Assembly: GCF_035920365.1 (NCBI RefSeq)
Contig: NZ_CP109150.1
Location: forward strand, 1,612,001 to 1,676,000
DNA length: 64,000 nt
DNA from: Micromonospora sp. NBC_01740
GTDB taxonomy: Bacteria; Actinomycetota; Actinomycetes; Mycobacteriales; Micromonosporaceae
Direction: 5' to 3'
A program made the position numbers and the translations under genes. The notes under the pieces are model-generated. The model saw only the letters and a list, made by a program, of their open reading frames with translations, did not search any database and was not told the origin of the DNA. Below are positions 30,255-38,249 of this stretch, one piece after another. Numbering within the stretch: position 1 is the stretch's first letter; every line of letters starts with the position of its first letter.

Positions 30255-30366
30255 GGTGCCGCCCGTGGCCCGCGATCGCCGCCGTCCCGGCGGGTCAATG
30301 CCCGTCTGACGTGCCGGACTGGCTCGACCTGGATACGGTGTGACCGCGATCTAGGGAAGGAGAATC

Positions 30367-31212
30367 ATGGTCGATTCCCACAACACGCCGGCCCGCACCC
30401 GGCCGGGTGTGGTGACCATATCCACGTATCTGCTGTGGCTGTTCGCGCTCACCCAGCTGATCGGCCTCATCATCACGCTCTCCACCGTCGGCACCATCTC
30501 GGAGGTGCTCGACGAGGCGTACCGGGGCACCGACGCCAACGGCACGCAGAACCTGGCCGACATCACCACGATGATCACCATCGGTGGCGCCGTCTTCGTG
30601 CTCCTGCTCGCGGTCGTGCTGGCCGTGCTCGGGGTGTTCAACAACAAGGGCAGCAACGGATCGCGGATCACCACCTGGGTGCTCGGCGGCATCATGGTCT
30701 GCTGCATGGGTGGCGGACTGGTCAGCGGAGTGGGCGGCGGCATCGGCACCGGTCAGACGACCGGCGACGCGCCGAGCCCGGAGGAGATCCAGCGCCGCCT
30801 CGACGAGGCGCTGCCCGGCTGGTTCACCCCGGTCACCACGCTGCTCAGCGTGCTCGGGCTGCTCGCGCTGCTCGCCGCGCTGATCCTGCTGGCGCTGCCG
30901 AAGGCCAACGAGTTCTTCCGCAAGCCGAAGCAGGGCTGGGAGCCGCCGGTCCCGGGTGCGGCCTACCCGCAGTCCGGTGGCCAGCCCGGTTACCCGCAGT
31001 CCGGCCAGCCCGGCTACCCGCCCACGCCGGGGTACCCGCCGACGCCGGGCCAGCCGCAGGCCTCCGACCAGCCGGGCTACCCGCCGGCCCCGGGCGACCA
31101 GCCGCCGTCCACGCCGTACGGCGGGGACCAGCCGGGCCAGCCGGGGTCGAACCCGGGTGGCGAGCAGCCCGGGTCGGACCGTCCCGGACCGACCCCGCCG
31201 CCGGTGAGTTGA
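30367..31212 (+). CDS. Multi-pass membrane protein with a Pro/Gly-rich tail
   Basis: The 281-residue protein has four predicted transmembrane helices (near residues 17-40, 77-98, 105-128 and 150-175) followed by a ~90-residue cytoplasmic tail of PGYPQSGQ/PGYPPTPG-type repeats. Similar Pro-rich-tailed membrane proteins are common in actinobacteria and lack known function. ATG 30367 has the ribosome site AAGGAGA. The protein at 31285 has the same architecture and is probably a paralogue. Confidence 0.72.
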   Translation: MVDSHNTPARTRPGVVTISTYLLWLFALTQLIGLIITLSTVGTISEVLDEAYRGTDANGTQNLADITTMITIGGAVFVLLLAVVLAVLGVFNNKGSNGSRITTWVLGGIMVCCMGGGLVSGVGGGIGTGQTTGDAPSPEEIQRRLDEALPGWFTPVTTLLSVLGLLALLAALILLALPKANEFFRKPKQGWEPPVPGAAYPQSGGQPGYPQSGQPGYPPTPGYPPTPGQPQASDQPGYPPAPGDQPPSTPYGGDQPGQPGSNPGGEQPGSDRPGPTPPPVS

Positions 31213-31236
31213 CGGGTCGATAACAGCGACGCCGAC

Positions 31237-31280
31237 AGTCCCTCCGAGTAGGTTGCAACCCGACGCCTACCGGAGGGACT
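31237..31280 (+). promoter_or_regulatory. Hairpin covering a ribosome-binding site
   Basis: AGTCCCTCCGAGTAGG (31237-31252) pairs with CCTACCGGAGGGACT (31266-31280) with a single bulged base. The right arm contains the Shine-Dalgarno GGAGGG (31272-31277) of the gene that starts at 31285, so the fold would mask translation. It may also serve as the terminator of the gene ending at 31212. Confidence 0.55.
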
Positions 31281-31284
31281 CGTC

Positions 31285-31971
31285 GTGTCGCACCCCGATC
31301 GGGCACCGGCCCGCCGCCCGGCCGTCGTCACGGCGGCCGTGGCGCTGCTGGCGCTGATGGCGGTCGCCGCCCTCGCGTACGCCGCCGCCGGTGTGGCGAT
31401 CCGGGGCGGCACCGTCGACCGGTTCCGCGCCGCCGCGGCGGACACCTCGGCACTCCCGGACCAGATCGACGGGACGGTCACCCTGCTGAGCGTGTCCACC
31501 GTGCTGACGGCGATGGTGAGCCTGCTCGCGGGGCTGCTCCTCGCCGGTCTCGCCCTCGGCCTGCGGGCCGGCCGGGACGGCGCCCGCACCGCGACCTGGG
31601 TGGTCTCCGGGCTGGGGCTGATCGCCGGGTGCTGCGGGCTCGCGCTGCTGGTCGGGCAGCGCGCCACTCCGCTCGGATCGGGCGAGGACGAGCGGGCGAC
31701 GGCGGAACTCCTCGGCCTCCTCGCCGACGCCTACCCGTCCTGGTGGATTCCGCTGGGCGCGGGGCTTTCCGTCGGCCAGGTGCTCGGTTACCTTGTGGTA
31801 GCCGTGCTGCTGGCACTGCCGGCGGCGGGCGCCTGGTTCCGTCCGCGGCCCGCGTCGTCCGCCCCGCACCACCCTCCGGCGTCGCCCGCGCCGCCACCCG
31901 TCCAGCCCCCGCACCAGCCGCCCGGGGCGCCGCCCGCGCCCCCGTACCCGCCGAGTGAGGACCGCCCGTGA
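31285..31971 (+). CDS. Multi-pass membrane protein with a Pro-rich tail, paralogue of the preceding gene
   Basis: The 228-residue protein begins MSHPDRAPARRPAVVTAAVA and has four predicted helices (about 12-35, 68-95, 103-120 and 155-185), then a ~40-residue Pro-rich tail (SPAPPPVQPPHQPPGAPPAP). Layout and spacing match the gene at 30367. GTG 31285 has GGAGGG 7 bases upstream, inside a hairpin. Its stop overlaps the following SDR start (GTGA). Function unknown. Confidence 0.7.
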   Translation: MSHPDRAPARRPAVVTAAVALLALMAVAALAYAAAGVAIRGGTVDRFRAAAADTSALPDQIDGTVTLLSVSTVLTAMVSLLAGLLLAGLALGLRAGRDGARTATWVVSGLGLIAGCCGLALLVGQRATPLGSGEDERATAELLGLLADAYPSWWIPLGAGLSVGQVLGYLVVAVLLALPAAGAWFRPRPASSAPHHPPASPAPPPVQPPHQPPGAPPAPPYPPSEDRP

Positions 31972-32777
31972 CGCTCGACCAGTCGGCCAACGAGCGGCGG
32001 GCCCTGATCACCGGAGCGACCGCCGGCATCGGTGCCGCCTTCGCCCGCCGGCTGGCCGCCGACGGTTGGCACCTGGTGCTGGTGGCCCGGGACGCGAACC
32101 GGCTGGCCGCGACGGCCGCCGAGCTGACCGGGCGGCACGGCCGGGAGGTCGAGACGATCCCGGCCGACCTGTCCACCGACGACGGTTGCGCGACGGTGGA
32201 GCGGCGGCTGGCCGAGGGCCCGCCGATCGAGTTGCTGGTCAACAACGCCGGGATCAGCCTGAACACCCCGTTCCTGCGCTCGTCCGCCGAGGACGAGGCG
32301 CGGCTGCTGCGGCTCAACGTGCACGCCGTGATGCGGTTGACCCTCGCGGCCCTGCGTCCGATGACCGAGCGGCGCCGTGGGGCAGTGATAAATGTCTCTT
32401 CGGTGGCGGGGTTCGGCGCGGTCATGCCGGGTTCGACATACTCCGCCAGCAAGGCGTGGGTCACCAACTTCAGCGAGTCCGTCGGCCAGTCCGCCCGGCC
32501 CTTCGACGTGCGCGTGATGGCGCTCTGCCCCGGCTACACGCGTACGGAGTTCCACGAGCGCGCCGGCATCAACATGTCGAAGACGCCGGAGTGGATGTGG
32601 CTGCGGGCCGACGACGTGGTCGACGAAGCCCTGCGTGACCTGCGGAAAGGCAAGCTGGTCAGCGTTCCCGCGTGGAAGTACAAGCTCGCCGTGGCGGGGC
32701 TGCGGCACGCGCCCCGGCGGCTGCTGGAGGCGGTGTCCCGGGACACCCGGGGCCGGATCGGCCGCGACGGCGGCTGA
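31968..32777 (+). CDS. Short-chain dehydrogenase/reductase
   Basis: The 269-residue NAD(P)-dependent oxidoreductase is of the classical SDR type. It has the cofactor motif TGATAGIGAAFARRLA near residue 15, NNAG near 91, the catalytic Ser in NVSSVAGFGA, and the Tyr/Lys pair in STYSASKAW. An Arg in VARDAN suggests NADP preference. The C-terminal extension is basic. GTG 31968 overlaps the previous stop by 4 bases. The substrate cannot be told; acyl or keto-lipid reductases of this type are common in actinobacteria. Confidence 0.88.
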   Translation: MTLDQSANERRALITGATAGIGAAFARRLAADGWHLVLVARDANRLAATAAELTGRHGREVETIPADLSTDDGCATVERRLAEGPPIELLVNNAGISLNTPFLRSSAEDEARLLRLNVHAVMRLTLAALRPMTERRRGAVINVSSVAGFGAVMPGSTYSASKAWVTNFSESVGQSARPFDVRVMALCPGYTRTEFHERAGINMSKTPEWMWLRADDVVDEALRDLRKGKLVSVPAWKYKLAVAGLRHAPRRLLEAVSRDTRGRIGRDGG

Positions 32778-32946
32778 GCGGCGGGTCGGGGCCGGCTCGG
32801 CCCGTCGACCTCCGTCGATCGTCCGATATGTCCGGCTGAACGGTCGCTCAGCGTAGCCGGGCATCGCCACCCGTCGGTCGCCCCCAGGGCTGATGCCGGT
32901 GGACCCCGCACACGACTCCCAGACTTGAGCAGTACCCTCTATCGGC

Positions 32947-33486
32947 ATGGGGGACCACGACGACCTGCGTAAATTCATCACTGACCTGGCGGTGGTCCAC
33001 GGCCGGGTGGTGCTCTCCTCAGGCCGCGAGGCCGACTGGTACGTCGATCTACGTCGCGTCACGCTCCATCACCAGGCCGCTCCGTTGGTGGGGCGCGTGA
33101 TGCGCGACCTGACGGCCGACTGGGAGTACGACGCGGTGGGCGGGCTGACCCTGGGTGCCGACCCGGTGGCGCTGTCGATGGTGCACGCCGCGTCCGGGAC
33201 CGACCGTCCGGTGGACGCGTTCGTGGTCCGCAAGGCGGGTAAGACGCACGGTCTCCAGCGTCGGATCGAAGGGCCGGACGTGGCCGGCCGGCGGGTGTTG
33301 GCGGTGGAGGACACTTCCACTACCGGGGGAAGTGTGTTGACGGCGGTCGAGGCCCTTCGCGAGGTCGGGGCCGAGATCGTGGGTGTGGCGGTTATTGTTG
33401 ATCGAGGCGCCGGCGACGCGGTGCGAGCCGCCGGATTGCCGTATCGAGCGGCCTATACGTTGGCTGACCTCGGCCTTGTGGCGTAA
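32947..33486 (+). CDS. pyrE: Orotate phosphoribosyltransferase
   Basis: The 179-residue enzyme converts orotate and PRPP to OMP in pyrimidine synthesis. The PRPP-binding loop VLAVEDTSTTGGSVL is clear, and the catalytic-loop region FVVRKAGKTHGLQRRIEG precedes it. The length fits short actinobacterial PyrE. The start is ATG 32947; upstream lies a 169-base gap that should carry the promoter. It is not in a pyrimidine operon, as in mycobacteria, where pyrE sits near clpB. Confidence 0.95.
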   Translation: MGDHDDLRKFITDLAVVHGRVVLSSGREADWYVDLRRVTLHHQAAPLVGRVMRDLTADWEYDAVGGLTLGADPVALSMVHAASGTDRPVDAFVVRKAGKTHGLQRRIEGPDVAGRRVLAVEDTSTTGGSVLTAVEALREVGAEIVGVAVIVDRGAGDAVRAAGLPYRAAYTLADLGLVA

Positions 33487-33552
33487 AAGTCTGCCGATTC
33501 GGATCCGCCGATATGCAGGCGGATCGATGCTGCTGGTGGAAGGATGGAATAC

Positions 33553-33921
33553 GTGGGAACTGCGTTGGCCGAAATGACTATGCCTCAGATCTCGCCGCTT
33601 GCCGGCGAGCCGATCGAACGTGCCGATGCCGAGCGTCTGGCGGGGGTCCTCAAGGCCCTCGCCGACCCTGCTCGACTTCGGCTGCTCAGCCTGATCCAGT
33701 CGGCGCCCGAGGGTGAGGCGTGCGTGTGCGATCTGACCGCACCCCTCGGCCTCTCGCAGCCGACGGTCAGTCACCACCTGCGTATCCTCACCGAGGCCGG
33801 CTTGCTGGAGCGGGAGAAGCGCGGTGTCTGGGCGTACTACCGGCTGGTGCCGTCGGCGATCGCCACGATCGCCGATCTGCTGACCCCGCCGCGCAAGCGC
33901 GCCACCAAGAAGGCGCGCTGA
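33553..33921 (+). CDS. ArsR/SmtB-family metal-responsive repressor
   Basis: The product has about 122 residues with a winged helix-turn-helix (LSQPTVSHHLRILTEAGLLE). The helix-3 motif ACVCDLTAPLG holds two cysteines as in arsenic- and cadmium-sensing ArsR proteins (CVCDL). A third ligand is not obvious. The start is uncertain: GTG 33553 has GGAAGG 9 bases upstream, while ATG 33544 directly abuts it. No transporter or arsenate reductase is adjacent, so the target genes lie elsewhere or are nearby housekeeping genes. Confidence 0.85.
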   Translation: MGTALAEMTMPQISPLAGEPIERADAERLAGVLKALADPARLRLLSLIQSAPEGEACVCDLTAPLGLSQPTVSHHLRILTEAGLLEREKRGVWAYYRLVPSAIATIADLLTPPRKRATKKAR

Positions 33922-33932
33922 CCTTCACCGAT

Positions 33933-33970
33933 CGTCCGGTGCCATCCCCCACCGGGGGCGGCACCGGACG
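33933..33970. terminator. Bidirectional terminator
   Basis: An 11-bp outer stem (33933-33943 with 33960-33970) and an inner CCCCC/GGGGG stem lie between the convergent ArsR and DedA genes. Confidence 0.75.
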
Positions 33971-33979
33971 GCCGGTCGG

Positions 33980-34693
33980 TCAGTGCTTGCCGTAGTGCTC
34001 GCGGGTCTCCCGGATCGCCTCCTCGGCGGCGGCCCGTTCCTGCGCGCTGGTGCCACGCTTGGCGGCCATCCGCGCCCGCAGCAGCTCGACGGCGATCGGG
34101 ACCACCGAGATCAACACGATGGCGATCAGGATCATCTCGATGTTCGCCTTGACGAACGGGATCTGGCCGAGGAAGTAGCCGAGCACGGTCACGCCCGTGC
34201 CCCAGAGCACGCCGCCGATCACGTTGTAGATCACGAACGTGCGGTAGTTCATCCGGCTGACCCCGGCCACGATCGGCGTGAACGTCCGCACGATCGGCAC
34301 GAAGCGGGCCAGCACGATGGAGCGCGCGCCGTACTTCTCGAAGAACTCGTGCGCCTTGAGCACGTTCTCCTGCTTGAACAGCTTCGAGTTCGGCCGGCGG
34401 AACAGCGCCGGGCCGACCTTGCGGCCGAACGCGTACCCGACCTGGTCGCCGGCGATCGCCGCGATGGTGATGAGCAGGCAGACCAGCCACAGCGGGTAGG
34501 TGATGTACTTCCCGTCCGCGGTGAGCAGCCCCGCGGTGAACAGCAGCGAGTCGCCCGGCAGGAAGAACCCGATCAGCAGGCCGGACTCGGCGAAGACGAT
34601 CACCAGGATGCCGATCAGCCCGAACGTCGAGATCAACACCTCTGGATCGAGCCAGCTCGGCCCCAGGGCCAGGGTGGTGGTGGGCGTCGGCAC
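33980..34693 (-). CDS. DedA-family membrane protein
   Basis: The 237-residue protein has about five or six transmembrane helices and the DedA/VTT-domain signatures FAESGLLIGFFLPGDSLLF, GDQVGYAFGRKVG and FVPIVRTFTPIVAGVSRMNY. The basic C-terminal tail (LLRARMAAKRGTSAQERAAA) is cytoplasmic. DedA proteins move lipids (undecaprenyl phosphate or phospholipid flippase activity is known in some members). GTG 34693 has GGAGG 7 bases upstream; the frame is open to 34822 but that part lacks membrane character. A second DedA-like gene lies at 61272. Confidence 0.9.
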   Translation of the reverse strand: MPTPTTTLALGPSWLDPEVLISTFGLIGILVIVFAESGLLIGFFLPGDSLLFTAGLLTADGKYITYPLWLVCLLITIAAIAGDQVGYAFGRKVGPALFRRPNSKLFKQENVLKAHEFFEKYGARSIVLARFVPIVRTFTPIVAGVSRMNYRTFVIYNVIGGVLWGTGVTVLGYFLGQIPFVKANIEMILIAIVLISVVPIAVELLRARMAAKRGTSAQERAAAEEAIRETREHYGKH

Positions 34694-34846
34694 GAGGCGA
34701 CCTCCGATGTATGCCGGTCGGTGACGGAACGTCCGTAGTCTAGGTGGCCGCCGGCCGGCCCGGTGCTCGACGTCACAGCGCGCGAGGCGGCGCCAGCCCG
34801 GTCGGGCAGGCACATCCGGCACCGGGGCCCGACCCGATGCGCCGCC

Positions 34847-35632
34847 TCAGCGGGGAGCGACGACGAGCGTCTGCACGGCCCCACCCACGGTGCCGTCGGC
34901 GTCGGCCAGCCGGCTCGCCGCCACGCCCGAACCGTGCGGCCCGATCGTGGTGGCCGAGTCGAGCAGGAGCCACTCGCCGCGCGGCGGCCGGTGCAGGGTC
35001 ACCGTCAGGTCGACGTTCACGAACAGCCACCGGGCCAGGTCCAGGCGGGCACTCACCCCGCTGCCCGAGTCCGCCACCAGCAGCGCCAGCTCCGCCGGGC
35101 CGACGGGCTCGCCGGGCAGCAACGGGATCCGGGGCCGTACCCACACCCGGGCCGGGCCCGGCTCGACGAACGCGCCGGAGACGAAACGCCACTGCATGGC
35201 CGACAGATAACCGGCGGAGTGCGCGGCGGCCCAGTGCTCCGGCTCGGCGCCCGCGTCCGGCCCCGGCACCGGTGGCCCGTCGTCGGCCGTCGCGGGCGTC
35301 GGCTCGGCCGGGGCCAAGACGCGCCAGCCCCGGGCGTGCAGCACCTCCTGCCCGCCGGCCTCCGCGATCCCCTCCACCAGCGTGATCCGGCGGCCGGCCC
35401 GGACCGTACGGACCCGCAGCGTCACCTCCGCCACCGGCACCGGGCGCAGGATGTCCACCGACACGCGGGTGAGGAGCTGGCCGTCGACCGGGTCGTGACC
35501 GGCAAGCGCCCGGGCGAGCAGGGCCGACGGCGGGCCGGCGTGCTGGGCGGCCGGATCCCACGGGCCGGCGGTCGCCGGCGTCGACCCGAACCGACCACCG
35601 CCGGCCGGCTCGTAGAACGCCTCGTACGTCAT
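34847..35632 (-). CDS. Acyl-CoA thioesterase, TesB-like double hotdog
   Basis: The 261-residue protein begins MTYEAFYEPAGGGRFGSTPA. Two hotdog halves are visible. The first contains WDPAAQHAGPPSALLARAL (the QHGGPP-like motif of the thioesterase superfamily) and TRVSVDILRPVPVAEV; the second contains WVRPRIPLLPGEPVGP and LFVNVDLTVTLHRPPRGEWL. It most likely hydrolyses acyl-CoA esters. It lies 92 bases after the Pnkp gene with a hairpin between, so it is probably a separate transcript. Confidence 0.82.
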   Translation of the reverse strand: MTYEAFYEPAGGGRFGSTPATAGPWDPAAQHAGPPSALLARALAGHDPVDGQLLTRVSVDILRPVPVAEVTLRVRTVRAGRRITLVEGIAEAGGQEVLHARGWRVLAPAEPTPATADDGPPVPGPDAGAEPEHWAAAHSAGYLSAMQWRFVSGAFVEPGPARVWVRPRIPLLPGEPVGPAELALLVADSGSGVSARLDLARWLFVNVDLTVTLHRPPRGEWLLLDSATTIGPHGSGVAASRLADADGTVGGAVQTLVVAPR

Positions 35633-35679
35633 GGCCGGCGACCATACCCGCGGTCACCGACAGCCGCGGACCGGCGGTC

Positions 35680-35714
35680 ACGGGTGACGGCCGCCGTCGA
35701 CCGCCGTCACCCGT
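35680..35714 (-). terminator. Terminator of the Hen1-Pnkp operon
   Basis: A perfect 12-bp stem (35680-35691 with 35703-35714) with an 11-base loop lies 9 bases past the Pnkp stop codon. Confidence 0.65.
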
Positions 35715-35723
35715 CACGCCTCG

Positions 35724-38249
35724 TCACAGCCGGGGGTCGACCGGCTCGGACTCGCAGGCCAGGATCGCGAAGACCAGCTCGTGCCGGCGCCACAGCGGAG
35801 CACCGGCGACCAGCGCGTCCAGCGCCGCCAGCCCCAGCCCGTGCTCGCGCAGCGCCAGCCCCCGCTTGCGCCCCAGCGACCGGCGGCGCAGCGCGGCCAA
35901 CTGCTCCGGCTCGTCGTAGCCGGGACCGTAGATGATCCGCAGGTACTCCCGGCCCCGGCACTTGATGCCCGGCTGAAGCAGCGAACCCCGCTCGGTGCGG
36001 GCGGCCGGGCCGGCGTACGGCTTCACCACCATGCCCTCGCCGCCGGCCGCCGTCAGCGCCAGCCACCACTCGGTGGCCGCCGCCTCGGCGGCCGGATCGG
36101 CCAGGTCGACGACCTGGCGGCGCGTCGGCGTGAAGAACTCCGGGTCGGCGGCGCAGAGCCGGTCGGCCAGCCCGAGGTGCCAGCCGTGGTCCCGGTCGGC
36201 GTAGCTGGCCTTCGCGCCGGCCAGCACCGCGAACGGGGCCAGGGTCACCCCGCGCAGCCCGTCGGTCGGCCCCACGTACGCCCGGTAGGCGTCCGAGTAG
36301 GCCATGATCTCGTCGCGGCGACGGGCCATCCGGTCACGCAGCTCACCCACGGGCAGCCCTCGCCCAGCCGCCGCCTCCAGCGCGGCCAGCGCCGCCGGCA
36401 GGGCGGCCCGGCCGGCGGCACCGACCCCGGCGTACTGCTCGCGGATCAGTCCGCCCGCCTTCGCCGACCAGGGCAGCAGCTCGCAGTCGAGCAGCAGCCA
36501 GTCCGTCCCCAGCTCGTCCCACAGCCCCGCCCCGCCGACCGCCGCGCGCACCCGGTCGAGCAGCTCGTTGTCGAGCGGCGCGCCGAAGAACGGGCGGCCG
36601 GTGCGGGTGTGCACCACCCCGCCACCCGGACCGAAGGGCCCGCCGTCGGGCTCCCGGCAGACCAGCACCACGGCCCGCGAGCCCATGTGCTTCTCCTCGC
36701 AGACCACCCGGTCCACGCCCGCCGCGCGGTAGTCGGCGAACGCCTGCGCCGGGTGCTCCAGGAAGCCGCCCGACGTCGCCGTCGAGCAGGGCGCCATCGT
36801 CGGCGGCAGCCAGGCCAGCCAGCGCGGGTCGACCGCGAAGCGGCTCATCACCTCCAGCGCGGCGGCCGCGTTCTCCGCCGGCACGGTCAGCGACCCGTAC
36901 GGGTGCTCGACGTGCCGCCGGCCGGTCACGTCGGTCAGCTCCAGCACCTGGTCGGGTCGGGCCGGCGCGGCGGCCAGCGGGCGGGTCGGCGCGTACCACT
37001 CCCGCTCCGCCGGCACCGAGACCAGCTCCTTCTCCGGGTAGCGCAGCGCGGTGAGCCGGCCGCCGAAGACGCAGCCGGTGTCGACGCAGATGGTGTTGTT
37101 CACCCACTCCGGCACGGCGGCCGGGGTGTGCCCGTAGACCACCATCGCCGAACCCCGGTACTCCCGCGCCCACGGGTAGCGCACCGGCATCCCGTACTCG
37201 TCGGTCTCGCCGGTGGTCTCGCCGTACAGCGCGAAGGAGCGCACCCGGCCCGACGCGCGGCCCTGGTACGCCTCCTTCAGCCCGGCGTGCGCAACCACCA
37301 GCCGGCCCTCGTCGAGCACGAAGTGGCTGGTCAGGTCGTCGATGAAGCCCGCCACCTCGGCCACGAAGGCGTCCGGCTCGGCCGCCAGCTGCTCCATCGT
37401 CTCGGCCAGCCCGTGGGTGAGCCGCACCTCGCGGCCGCGCAGCCGGCGCAGCAGCTTCTGCTCGTGGTTGCCGGGCACGCAGATCGCGTGCCCGGCGGCG
37501 ACCATGCCCATCACCAGGCGGAGGACACCGGGGGAGTCCGGGCCGCGGTCCACCAGGTCACCGACGAAGACGGCGGTACGCCCCGACGGGTGCGTCGCGT
37601 CCACCGGCCGGCCCCGCTCGTCGCGGCGCAGCTCCCAGCCGAGCCGGACGAGCAGCGCCTCCAGCTCGGCGCGGCAGCCGTGCACGTCCCCGACGATGTC
37701 GAACGGCCCGGTCAGCTCCCGCCGGTCGTTGAACAGCTTCTCGTAGCGGATCTCGGCGGCGTCGATCTCCTCGACGCCGCGCAGCACGTGCACCTTGCGG
37801 AAGCCCTCCCGGGCCAACAGCTTGTACGACCGGCGCAGGTCGCGCTGCATCCGGGCGAGCACGTGCCGGTTGAAGGTGCGGTCGGCGCGACCCTCGGTGC
37901 GTTCCCACGCCAGCGCCTCGGGCACGTCCAGCACGACGGCCACCGGCAGCACGTCGTGCTCGCGGGCCACCCGCACCAGGCCCGCCCGGGCGTGTGGCTG
38001 GAGGTTGGTCGCGTCGACCACCGTGAGTCGGCCCCGGCGCAGCCGCGTGGCGGCGACGTGGTGCAGCGCGTCGAAGGCGTCGGCGGAGGCGGACTGGTCG
38101 TTCTCGTCGTCGGCGACCATCGCCCGGAACGTGTCCGAGGAGAGCACCTGGCTGGGCGCGAAGTGCCGGCGGGCGAAGGTGGACTTGCCGGAGCCGGAGA
38201 CGCCGACGAGTGCGACCAGGGCCAGCTCGGGGATGTCGAGGGTGGTCAC
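35724..38249 (-). CDS. pnkp: Polynucleotide kinase-phosphatase-ligase Pnkp
   Basis: The 841-residue, three-module RNA end-healing and sealing enzyme has an N-terminal 5'-kinase (Walker A GVSGSGKST near 16, RTFNRH and Arg-rich lid). The central metallophosphoesterase removes 2',3'-cyclic phosphates (GDVHG near 186, GDLVDRGP, GNHEQKLL, VYGHTPA). The C-terminal adenylyltransferase has the nucleotidyl-lysine motif EEKHMGSR (Lys520) and later VKP. GTG 38249 overlaps the Hen1 stop by 4 bases. Pnkp and Hen1 form a heterotetramer; Hen1 is needed for ligation and marks the repaired junction with 2'-O-methyl. Confidence 0.95.
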   Translation of the reverse strand: MTTLDIPELALVALVGVSGSGKSTFARRHFAPSQVLSSDTFRAMVADDENDQSASADAFDALHHVAATRLRRGRLTVVDATNLQPHARAGLVRVAREHDVLPVAVVLDVPEALAWERTEGRADRTFNRHVLARMQRDLRRSYKLLAREGFRKVHVLRGVEEIDAAEIRYEKLFNDRRELTGPFDIVGDVHGCRAELEALLVRLGWELRRDERGRPVDATHPSGRTAVFVGDLVDRGPDSPGVLRLVMGMVAAGHAICVPGNHEQKLLRRLRGREVRLTHGLAETMEQLAAEPDAFVAEVAGFIDDLTSHFVLDEGRLVVAHAGLKEAYQGRASGRVRSFALYGETTGETDEYGMPVRYPWAREYRGSAMVVYGHTPAAVPEWVNNTICVDTGCVFGGRLTALRYPEKELVSVPAEREWYAPTRPLAAAPARPDQVLELTDVTGRRHVEHPYGSLTVPAENAAAALEVMSRFAVDPRWLAWLPPTMAPCSTATSGGFLEHPAQAFADYRAAGVDRVVCEEKHMGSRAVVLVCREPDGGPFGPGGGVVHTRTGRPFFGAPLDNELLDRVRAAVGGAGLWDELGTDWLLLDCELLPWSAKAGGLIREQYAGVGAAGRAALPAALAALEAAAGRGLPVGELRDRMARRRDEIMAYSDAYRAYVGPTDGLRGVTLAPFAVLAGAKASYADRDHGWHLGLADRLCAADPEFFTPTRRQVVDLADPAAEAAATEWWLALTAAGGEGMVVKPYAGPAARTERGSLLQPGIKCRGREYLRIIYGPGYDEPEQLAALRRRSLGRKRGLALREHGLGLAALDALVAGAPLWRRHELVFAILACESEPVDPRL

